From positions 1 to 8,548 of the forward strand of contig JBHEOL010000009.1 in the NCBI GenBank assembly GCA_046261635.1: a stretch of DNA of 8,548 nucleotides, read 5' to 3'. Within the stretch, counting starts at the first letter, position 1. The number at the start of each line of letters is the position of its first letter. The notes beneath the pieces are model-generated. The model worked only from the letters and a program-made list of their open reading frames with translations. It had not been told where the DNA came from and ran no database searches. This DNA is from JBHEPS01 sp046261635. GTDB lineage: Bacteria > Acidobacteriota > Thermoanaerobaculia > Gp7-AA8. This document shows positions 1 to 6,182 of the stretch, piece after piece. Both the position numbers and the translations under genes were made by a program.

Positions 1-1695
1 CGGGCGGCGATGGCCGCTGCCGGCGTCATCGGCATCGTCGCCGCGGGCGCGGTCTGGGTCGCCGTCGACCGGCTGATTCCAGACACTCGGCCGGGAGTCG
101 TGAATCGCAGGGAAGGGATTCCGATGTGGGACGTGGTTGCCCGGGCAGGGATGAGGGCGAAGGTCATCCAGATCCCGGTCACGTTTCCGGCGACCGATCT
201 CGAGCATGGGCACATGATCTCCGGTCTCGGCGTCCCGGACGTCTCGGGCCGGATCGGGAAGCCCTTCTATTTCACCTCGGAGCTCGATCTGAAGATGAGC
301 GGCTCGAACGAGTTCTCGATCGAGGTCGTGCAGCTCGAGGACAACCGCGGGATCATCCAGACCGAGATCGTGGGACCGCCGAACAAGCTGTTCGCCGAGC
401 CTGCCTACATCGCGCAGCCGATGACGATCACGGTGGCCGAGGACCGCGAATCGGTCGAGCTGGCGGTCGGTACCCAGCGCATCCGGCTCCGCGCGGGGGA
501 GTGGTCCGACTGGGTGGAGTTCGGTTTCGAGTTCAATCGGCTGATCACCGTCCATGGCATCAGCCGGTTTCACCTGATCTCGTCCCAGCCGGAAGTGCGG
601 CTTTATCTGTCGCCGATCAACTTCGATCCGAAGCGGTTGCCGCCGGGATTCCGGGTCTCGAGCCCGGCCGGATGGGCGAAGGAGCTCGCGGCGGAGAGCG
701 GTCGATTCAAGACGATGGGATGGGCGATCGACACGTGGGCGATCTCCGAGGGCTTTGTGAGCGAGCAGATCTTCTGGGACGACATGACGTGGACGGTCTC
801 CCAGTTCCGGACGCTGTTCCGCGGCTTCCTCGAGGACGATGACGAGTTACTCGTCCAGCAGTTCGAGTTTCCCGACCGGGTGGCCCACGTCTTCTGGAGA
901 CTCGTCGATCCGGAGCATCCGGCGTACGACGCCGCGCTCGCGGAGAGGTGGGGTAACGCCCTGCTCGATTCGTATCAGCTGATGGATGCGATCGTGGGGG
1001 AGACGATGGTGGCGGCGGAGAAGAAGAACGCGGCGCTCATCGTGATGTCGGATCACGGCTTCGCCACCTGGCGGAAATCGATCAACTACAACACGTGGCT
1101 CGTGCAGAACGGCTACCTCGTTCTCCGCTCCGGCACCGAGACGGGCGAGCGGAATCTCGAGATCCTGTTCGACTCAGGCCAGTTCTGGGAGAACGTCGAT
1201 TTCACGAAGAGCCGCGCGTATGCACTCGGGCTGGGGAACATCTACATCAATCTCCGAGGTCGGGAATCGGACGGGATCGTCGAGCCGGGGGCTGAGTACG
1301 ATCAGCTCAAGGCCGAAATCGCGGAGAAGCTCGAGGCTCTCGTCGATCCCGAGACGGGTGAGAAGCCTGTTTCCCGCGTCGTGACCCGCGAAGAGGCCTA
1401 TCGCCAGTTCGACCCGAACATGATCCCCGACCTGTTCGTGACGAACAATCCGGGTTACCGGGTCTCCTGGCAGACCTCCCTCGGCGGCGTCCAGAAAGAC
1501 CTCTTCTCGGTGAACGACCGGGTCTGGAGCGGCGATCACTGCTCTCTCGATCCGGAGAAGGTGAAGGGGATCTTCTTCTACAACCGGCCGCTCGCGACCG
1601 ACCGCGCTCCCTACATCGCGGACATCTATCCGACCGTTCTCGACCTTCTCGGCCTCGAGCCGCCGTACGAGCTGGATGGAGTGGCGCTGAAGTAA
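1..1695 (+). CDS. Alkaline phosphatase superfamily protein (type I phosphodiesterase-like), 5'-truncated by window edge
   Basis: Probable metal-dependent phosphatase or phosphodiesterase of the alkaline phosphatase superfamily; the substrate is unknown. The frame is open to base 1, giving 564 codons in the window, so the ATG at base 10 is probably not the real start. Numbering from base 1, visible metal-site motifs are PDRVAHVFWR (Asp292, His296), MSDHGF (Asp351, His352) and GDH near the C-terminus (His513). The end (DIYPTVLDLLGLEPP) is typical of the family. The N-terminal lobe with the nucleophile Thr/Ser and first metal ligands is not seen and should lie upstream. Residues about 5-23 are hydrophobic and form a probable membrane helix. 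They are followed by the stretch GIPMWDVVARAGMRAKVIQI, which in family members comes after the nucleophile lobe. The helix would therefore interrupt the catalytic domain. The family call is secure; phosphonate, nucleotide or lipid headgroup hydrolysis cannot be told apart. A heptamer repeat begins right after the stop. Confidence 0.85.
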   Translation, partial: RAAMAAAGVIGIVAAGAVWVAVDRLIPDTRPGVVNRREGIPMWDVVARAGMRAKVIQIPVTFPATDLEHGHMISGLGVPDVSGRIGKPFYFTSELDLKMSGSNEFSIEVVQLEDNRGIIQTEIVGPPNKLFAEPAYIAQPMTITVAEDRESVELAVGTQRIRLRAGEWSDWVEFGFEFNRLITVHGISRFHLISSQPEVRLYLSPINFDPKRLPPGFRVSSPAGWAKELAAESGRFKTMGWAIDTWAISEGFVSEQIFWDDMTWTVSQFRTLFRGFLEDDDELLVQQFEFPDRVAHVFWRLVDPEHPAYDAALAERWGNALLDSYQLMDAIVGETMVAAEKKNAALIVMSDHGFATWRKSINYNTWLVQNGYLVLRSGTETGERNLEILFDSGQFWENVDFTKSRAYALGLGNIYINLRGRESDGIVEPGAEYDQLKAEIAEKLEALVDPETGEKPVSRVVTREEAYRQFDPNMIPDLFVTNNPGYRVSWQTSLGGVQKDLFSVNDRVWSGDHCSLDPEKVKGIFFYNRPLATDRAPYIADIYPTVLDLLGLEPPYELDGVALK

Positions 1696-1848
1696 GGCAG
1701 AAGTCAGAAGGCAGAAGGCAGAAGTAAAAGGCAAGAGCAAAAGCAGGGAGGGAGGCGGACGCGCCTTTGCTTCTGATTTTGCCTTTACTTCTGCCTTCTG
1801 CCTTCTGCCTTCTGACTTTTCTTCTGGCTTCTGACTTCTGGCTTTGCC
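1696..1848. repeat. Heptameric NCAGAAG/CTTCTGN inverted-repeat tract
   Basis: Beginning one base after the phosphatase stop are four contiguous NCAGAAG heptamers (1697-1724). The same heptamer in reverse complement, CTTCTGN, follows as four contiguous copies (1788-1815) and three more (1821-1841). Bases 1705-1728 are exactly complementary to 1784-1807 (24 bp). The 55-nt interior can pair further (the 1731-1744 region with 1769-1783, imperfectly) and ends in a GC-rich tip, AGGCG-GACG-CGCCT (1753-1766). A transcript would fold into a long hairpin in either orientation. No poly-U run follows, so it is not a canonical intrinsic terminator, although termination or 3'-end protection of the upstream mRNA is possible. 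The tract is stop-poor because a 7-nt unit cycles through all three frames, but I see no credible gene in it. The rest of the gap (1849-1894) holds only the putative promoter noted separately. Confidence 0.85.
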
Positions 1849-1876
1849 TCCCAGCCCCTAGTCCCCGTCTTTTCGA

Positions 1877-1882
1877 TACAAT
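1877..1882 (+). promoter_or_regulatory. Possible -10 box (TACAAT) for the phosphatase gene, short-leader type
   Basis: TACAAT differs at one position from the sigma70 consensus TATAAT and lies 12 bp before the ATG at 1895. Transcription would then start about 5-6 nt before the start codon, giving a nearly leaderless mRNA. This fits the absence of any purine-rich Shine-Dalgarno sequence before this ATG; the intervening bases are pyrimidine-rich. No good -35 element sits at 16-18 bp (TTGCCT at 1844-1849 is 27 bp away), so support is weak. Confidence 0.3.
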
Positions 1883-1894
1883 CCCTCCGCCTTC

Positions 1895-3097
1895 ATGGAT
1901 TACAAGTCCCTCCTCACTCAGGTTCAGAAGACTCTCGCTTCGATCGAGACCTCGGATGATCTCGCCGCGACGGTTGCGCAGCTCGCGGAGACGATCGCTC
2001 GGGATTTCCGCGATCAGCTCGGGATCACCGGTGGACGGCTGTACGAGTGCCGGGGCGAGGACTATCTGCTCGTGCATCGGTTCGGCGATTACGGCAGCGC
2101 CGAGATGGGGATTCTGGTCCCTGTCACCTACCACCCGATCGAGCTGCTTCTCGAGAACGGGGTCGTCGTCATGGACCCGACCGACCCCGGGGTGGACCCC
2201 GTTCTCGAGCAGAAGATCGGCGCTCGCCGGTTCGCGGCGATCTCGGTGGGCGACGAGGACTGGATCCTCAGCTTCGATGTTTCGCCGGAGCTGAGCCGGG
2301 AAGACATCCTTTTTTCGCTCAACCTCGTCCGTTACACGATCAACCAGAAACTCCGGACCGAGCGGTTCGAGAGCATTCTCGACGAAGCTCAGCGGATCCA
2401 GCAGTCGATCCTCCCGCAGCGCGTGCCGCAGTACAAAGGTTACGAGATCGCCGGACGGACGATCCCGGCCGAGATCGTCAACGGTGACTTCTACGACTTC
2501 ATCCCGATGAGCGAGTCGATTCTCGGGCTGGCGATCGCCGACGCCTCGGGACACGGCCTCTCCGCCGCCCTCGTGGTACGGGACGTCTACATGGGCCTCC
2601 GGATGGGCGTGGACCGCGACTTCAAGATCATCCGCACCCTGCAGAAGCTGAACAAGATCCTCCACCGCTCCCGGCTCACGACGAAGTACGTCTCTCTTTT
2701 CTATGGCGAGCTGGAGGAGAACGGCACGTTCATCTACTCGAACGCGGGGCACAATCCTCCTTTCGTCCTCAAAGCGGGAGACGAATATCACTTCCTCCGC
2801 GAGGGTGGCCTCATCCTCGGCCCGACGCCCGATGCGACCTACAACCGCGGATACATCGAGCTGGGCGCGGGGAACGTCCTCTGCATGTATACCGACGGGA
2901 TCACCGAGGCGCACAGCGAGGCGGACGAGGAGTTCGGGCTCGACCGGCTCATCGACCTCGTCCGGCAGAACCGCGAGCGGCCTGCCCAGGAGATCGTCGC
3001 GATCGTTCTGAACGCCGTCGCGGCATGGGGCCGGCCGGGGGAGGACGATCGGACGGTCGTCATCGTGAAGGGCGTCGAAGTCGATCGATCGCGCTGA
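1895..3097 (+). CDS. GAF-like/PP2C-SpoIIE serine phosphatase (RsbU-type)
   Basis: Cytosolic regulator of 400 aa that probably dephosphorylates a phosphoserine on an anti-sigma-factor-antagonist-like (STAS) protein. Residues about 10-150 have the composition and placement of a GAF-like sensor domain. A linker helix with AQRIQQSILP (165-174) is the usual lead-in to the phosphatase domain, 180-395. Catalytic motifs are present: NGDFYDF (Asp198, Asp201), ADASGHG (Asp216), SNAGHNPP (282-289), YTDGITEA (Asp334) and EDDRTVVIV (Asp384/Asp385). These acidic residues are the expected Mn/Mg ligands, so the enzyme should be active. The first Gly of the usual GGDFYD motif is Asn196. There is no membrane segment. 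The ATG at 1895 is chosen because the GAF-like region begins directly after it; no Shine-Dalgarno sequence is visible. No partner STAS protein, switch kinase or sigma factor gene lies in the window, so the target is unknown. The class assignment is firm and the ligand of the sensor domain is not known. Confidence 0.9.
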   Translation: MDYKSLLTQVQKTLASIETSDDLAATVAQLAETIARDFRDQLGITGGRLYECRGEDYLLVHRFGDYGSAEMGILVPVTYHPIELLLENGVVVMDPTDPGVDPVLEQKIGARRFAAISVGDEDWILSFDVSPELSREDILFSLNLVRYTINQKLRTERFESILDEAQRIQQSILPQRVPQYKGYEIAGRTIPAEIVNGDFYDFIPMSESILGLAIADASGHGLSAALVVRDVYMGLRMGVDRDFKIIRTLQKLNKILHRSRLTTKYVSLFYGELEENGTFIYSNAGHNPPFVLKAGDEYHFLREGGLILGPTPDATYNRGYIELGAGNVLCMYTDGITEAHSEADEEFGLDRLIDLVRQNRERPAQEIVAIVLNAVAAWGRPGEDDRTVVIVKGVEVDRSR

Positions 3098-3130
3098 GTC
3101 GCACGGGGTTTCGCCCCCTCATCTCCACCG

Positions 3131-3136
3131 AAAGGA
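3131..3136 (+). promoter_or_regulatory. Shine-Dalgarno sequence that fixes the GTG start of the aminotransferase gene
   Basis: AAAGGA is followed by a 6-nt spacer and then GTG at 3143, an ideal distance. It supports the GTG start, and the encoded MADILYFNG aligns with the amino-terminal strand of D-amino-acid transaminases. Confidence 0.7.
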
Positions 3137-3142
3137 CGCCGA

Positions 3143-4018
3143 GTGGCAGACATCCTCTACTTCAACGGCCGCTACACGACGACGGATGAGAAGGTGATCG
3201 GGGTCGAGGACCGCGGCCTCCAGTTCGGTGACTCGATCTACGAGGTCGTGAAGTTTCTCAGGGGCATGCCGACCTTCGTCACGCCTCATTTCGAGCGGAT
3301 GAGCCAGGGCCTCGCCGCCCTCGAGATTCCCGCACCGTGGACGGCGGAATCGTTCGGCCGGTTCTGCCGGGAGATCGTCGGGCGGGCTCCCTTTCCCGAT
3401 GGTCTGCTCTACATCCAGATCACCCGGGGCGAGGCAACCCGGCGCCACGCATGGCCCGATGGGATGACGCCGAACGTGATCTCCTATCCGAGAGTGCACA
3501 CCTTTCCCGATGCCGCGCGGAAACGAAAAGGGATCTCGCTCGTCAGCGTCCCCGAGCAGAGATGGCGGGCCTGCCACCTGAAGACGACGAATCTCCTCCC
3601 GAACGCCATGGCACGCAAGGTGGCCGAGCGCGCCGGGGTGGCCGAGGCTCTGTTCATCGACGGCGAGGAGGTCCGGGAGGGGGCGAGCTCGTCATTCTTC
3701 GCCGTGCGCGATGGGAGGGTCATCACCCATACGGCGGACCAGGCGATTCTCGCCGGCGTGGTGCGCGACGTCGCGATCCAGGCGGCTCTCCGCGAGAGAA
3801 TCCGGATCGACGAGCGGCCGATCCGGGAGGCTGAGCTCTACGAACTGGACGAGGCTTTCGTCACGAGTACCTCGCTCTCGGTGATGCCCGTGACCTCGAT
3901 CGACGGCCGCCCGGTCGGAGACGGCGCGCGTGGGCCGATCACAGGAAGAATCCAGCGGCTGTTCGACGAAATTGAGAAGGAAGAGGCGAGGGGGCGAGAG
4001 GCTGGAGGTGAGGGATGA
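3143..4018 (+). CDS. dat: Class IV PLP-dependent aminotransferase, probable D-amino-acid transaminase
   Basis: Cytosolic fold-type IV PLP enzyme (291 aa; Bacillus Dat is about 283) that would interconvert D-alanine plus 2-oxoglutarate with pyruvate plus D-glutamate, supplying D-amino acids for peptidoglycan. Compared from memory with Bacillus D-amino-acid transaminase, the match runs through the whole chain: EDRGLQFGDSIYEVVK (22-37, Tyr33), IQITRG (91-96), HLKTTNLLPN with the PLP Schiff-base Lys147, VREGASSSFF (177-186, Glu179), ILAGVVRDV (202-210) and DEAFVTSTS (236-244). Arg100 and His102 match the Dat residues that bind the substrate carboxylate, which favours Dat over branched-chain aminotransferase (IlvE) or 4-amino-4-deoxychorismate lyase (PabC). 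The start is GTG behind AAAGGA. The gene lies 45 nt after the phosphatase gene and may be co-transcribed with it. The last 10-12 residues (Glu/Gly/Arg/Ala-rich) are encoded by a purine 7-nt-period tract and are absent from typical family members. Confidence 0.85.
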   Translation: MADILYFNGRYTTTDEKVIGVEDRGLQFGDSIYEVVKFLRGMPTFVTPHFERMSQGLAALEIPAPWTAESFGRFCREIVGRAPFPDGLLYIQITRGEATRRHAWPDGMTPNVISYPRVHTFPDAARKRKGISLVSVPEQRWRACHLKTTNLLPNAMARKVAERAGVAEALFIDGEEVREGASSSFFAVRDGRVITHTADQAILAGVVRDVAIQAALRERIRIDERPIREAELYELDEAFVTSTSLSVMPVTSIDGRPVGDGARGPITGRIQRLFDEIEKEEARGREAGGEG

Positions 4019-4025
4019 GGGGAGA
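3983..4025 (+). repeat. Degenerate purine-rich 7-nt-period tract at the dat 3' end
   Basis: Successive units are gaggcga, gggggcga (8 nt), gaggctg, gaggtga, gggatga and ggggaga. The stop codon of the aminotransferase gene (TGA, 4016-4018) is part of the fifth unit. The plus strand is nearly pure purine. The tract shares the 7-nt period, but not the sequence, of the one at 1696-1848, and it too sits exactly at a gene 3' end. It is not self-complementary. Confidence 0.6.
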
Positions 4026-4033
4026 ATGCGATC

Positions 4034-4717
4034 CTATGGGTCCTGTCCGTCCTGGTTCCCTGCATTCTTGAGGAAAAAGGACAGCGCCTCGAGGTTGATC
4101 CTGAGGTCGACGTGGCGGAGCTTCACACCTTCCTGGGGGGCGAGCTGGGCCGGGGCGAAGTTCAGGACCGCCCGGATGCCGGCGGCGAGGATGCGCTCGT
4201 AAACTTCGACGGCCGACACCGAGGGGACCGTGATGATGGCGATCTCGACGTTCTGGACGCGGACGATCTCGTCGAGGCGGTCGATCGAGACGACGGGGAC
4301 GCCGGTCCGCGACCGCGATCCGATCCGTTCCGGGTCCTTGTCGAGCAGGGCGAGGATCGCGAAGCCCGATTCGTGGAAGCCGCGGTAGTCGGCCAGGGCC
4401 ATGCCCAGATTGCCTGCGCCGATGATGATGAGATTGCGGGTCTGCCCGAGGCCGAGGGCTTCGATCAAATGTTGTTTGAGTTGCGCGACCTGATAACCGA
4501 CTCCGCGGATCCCGAGCTCTCCGAAGTTCGCCAGGTCCTTCCGGATCTGGGCGGAGTTGAGGTGATACCGGCGGGCCAGCTCGTGCGAAGAAACCGTGGT
4601 GACGCCGAGCGACTCGAGCCCCGTCAGGCAGCGAAGGTAGACCGAGAGCCTTTCGGTAGTCAGCTCCGAGATGCTCTCGGTTGCGCCGCTTCGACGGGGT
4701 CCCTGTGGCTCGGTCAT
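4034..4717 (-). CDS. rex: Redox-sensing transcriptional repressor Rex
   Basis: Homodimeric DNA-binding repressor that senses NADH/NAD+; NADH binding releases it from DNA and derepresses respiratory and fermentative genes. The protein is 227 aa (family about 205-230). Residues 23-75 form the winged-helix domain with the family signatures LSVYLRCL, SSHELARR, QIRKDLANFGELG and RGVGY. The Rossmann domain follows with GAGNLG (100-105), an acidic residue after strand 2 (LLDKD, Asp126) that favours NAD(H) over NADP(H), TGVPVV (138-143), IITVP (161-165), AGIRAVLNFAPAQL (179-192) and VDLRINLEAL (203-212). The ATG lies 4 nt after the nuoN stop and has no good Shine-Dalgarno sequence, so translational coupling to nuoN is likely. 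The position suggests Rex is made together with complex I and may control that operon. The operon promoter, where a Rex operator would be expected, is outside the window. The stop lies 15 bp from the convergent aminotransferase stop. Confidence 0.95.
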   Translation of the reverse strand: MTEPQGPRRSGATESISELTTERLSVYLRCLTGLESLGVTTVSSHELARRYHLNSAQIRKDLANFGELGIRGVGYQVAQLKQHLIEALGLGQTRNLIIIGAGNLGMALADYRGFHESGFAILALLDKDPERIGSRSRTGVPVVSIDRLDEIVRVQNVEIAIITVPSVSAVEVYERILAAGIRAVLNFAPAQLAPQEGVKLRHVDLRINLEALSFFLKNAGNQDGQDP

Positions 4718-4721
4718 GGGT

Positions 4722-6182
4722 TCAGGGGCTGCCGATCATGTGACGGGCGGCCTCGAGAGCTCCGCGGACCAGTCCTGTGGGAAGGATGCCGATGAGAAGA
4801 ATGCCGACCGAGGCGATCGCGAGCGCCGCTGTGGAGAACACGTCGTGTCCCGTCTCGACCGCGGGCTCGTCCGCGTCCTTCATGTAGAGGTAATAGACGA
4901 CCCGGAGGTAGTAGTAGACCGAGGTGATGCTCATGATGATGGCGACGATGGTGATCCAGACGGCGCCCGACGCGATCGCAACCTTGAACAGGTAAAACTT
5001 GGCGATGAAGCCGGCGGTCGGCGGCACTCCCGCGAGAGAGAGCATGGCGACGGCCAGGGCGATTCCGTGGAACGGTTTCCGGAAACCGAGTCCGGCGATG
5101 TCGTCCAGGGTCTGCGCATCATTCTGATTCTTCTGGAGCAGGGCGACGACTCCGAACGCCGCGATGTTCATCAGCGCGTAGCTCACCGCGTAGACCGTGA
5201 TGGCAGCCACCGACTCCGGGCTGAGCACGTAGACGGCGATCATCATGTAGCCGACGTGCGCGATGCCGGAGTAGGCCAGCATGCGCTTGAGGTCGCGCTG
5301 AGCAATGGCGACGAGGTTGCCGACGATCATCGACAGCACCGCGAGCGCGGCGACCAGTCCCGCCCACGCGGGACGGGTCTCACCCTGGGCCAGCGCGTCC
5401 CATACGCGGATCAGTGCGACGAGCGTCGCCGCCTTCGGGGCGGTCGACAGCCACGCGGCGACGGGCGTGGGAGATCCCTGATAGACGTCGGGAGCCCAGC
5501 CGTGAAACGGTGCGAGCGCCAGCTTGAAGCCGATGCCACCCATCAGCAGGACGACCGCGACGGTCATCAGTGGCGGCATCGCGGTGGTGGCCGCGGTCCA
5601 CTGGGCGAGCTGAAGCACCGAGGTCGAGCCGGTGAGGCCGTAGATGAAGGCGGTGCCGTAGAGGATGAAGCCCGTGGCGAACGCGCCCATCAGGAAATAC
5701 TTGAGGCTCGCCTCGTTCGAGATGGGGATCCTCCGGTGGTAGCCGGTCAGGACGAACAGGCAGATCGAGAGCATCTCGAGGCCGAGGATGACGATCAGGA
5801 GATCGAGCCCCTTGGCCATCATCATCATCCCGACCGTCCCCCACATCAGGAGCGCGTAATACTCGCCACCCTCGAGCCGCTGAAGGCTCATGTAGCCGCG
5901 GGAGAGGAGCACGACGAGCAGGGTCGCCAGGATGAAGATGAAGTCGAAAATCAGGGTCAGCAGGCTGGTCTCGTACATGGAGCCGAACCACGCTCCCTGG
6001 GGCGCGCTCAACGCCGCGAACGCGGCTCCGATCAATGCCAGCACCGCGAGGTGCGAGAAGTAGTGGCGCAGCTTCGGAGCGAACGCGTCGAGCAGGATCA
6101 GCACGAGACCCGATATCGAAAGCACGACCTCCGGGAGGATCGCCTGAAACCAGTTCGGCTCGAGGACAGGGACGAGGTTCAT
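4722..6182 (-). CDS. nuoN: NADH-quinone oxidoreductase subunit N
   Basis: Antiporter-like proton-pumping subunit of the complex I membrane arm (486 aa; E. coli NuoN is 485), with about 14 hydrophobic segments along the whole length. Charged channel residues expected in this family are present: Glu136 in LGLEMLSICLFVLTG, Lys220 in GFKLALAPFHGWAPDVYQG, Lys250 in STAPKAA and Lys395 in AGFIAKFYLFK. The HGWAPDVYQG loop and QRDLKRMLAYSGIAHVGYM (295-313) are characteristic of NuoN rather than NuoM or NuoL. The ATG overlaps the nuoM stop as ATGA, which indicates coupled translation. rex follows 4 nt downstream. The reading frame is intact, with no sign of degeneration. Confidence 0.97.
   Translation of the reverse strand: MNLVPVLEPNWFQAILPEVVLSISGLVLILLDAFAPKLRHYFSHLAVLALIGAAFAALSAPQGAWFGSMYETSLLTLIFDFIFILATLLVVLLSRGYMSLQRLEGGEYYALLMWGTVGMMMMAKGLDLLIVILGLEMLSICLFVLTGYHRRIPISNEASLKYFLMGAFATGFILYGTAFIYGLTGSTSVLQLAQWTAATTAMPPLMTVAVVLLMGGIGFKLALAPFHGWAPDVYQGSPTPVAAWLSTAPKAATLVALIRVWDALAQGETRPAWAGLVAALAVLSMIVGNLVAIAQRDLKRMLAYSGIAHVGYMMIAVYVLSPESVAAITVYAVSYALMNIAAFGVVALLQKNQNDAQTLDDIAGLGFRKPFHGIALAVAMLSLAGVPPTAGFIAKFYLFKVAIASGAVWITIVAIIMSITSVYYYLRVVYYLYMKDADEPAVETGHDVFSTAALAIASVGILLIGILPTGLVRGALEAARHMIGSP

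Noticed and set aside
754..772. TTTGTGAGCGAGCAG, considered as a Rex operator half-site
   Set aside because: The inverted half-site is missing and the sequence lies inside the phosphatase coding region.
1696..1848. CRISPR-like array
   Set aside because: Repeat units are 7 bp with no unique spacers and sit in inverted orientation, so this is not a CRISPR.
1307..2914. 535-codon open frame on the minus strand
   Set aside because: It runs opposite two well-supported genes and through the heptamer repeat, giving low-complexity Arg-rich protein with no recognisable domain. The repeat stays open only because the unit lacks stops.
3105..3117. GGGG-TTTCG-CCCC hairpin between the phosphatase and aminotransferase genes, considered as a terminator
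   Set aside because: The stem is only 4 bp and no T-run follows, so it is too weak to call in a GC-rich genome.
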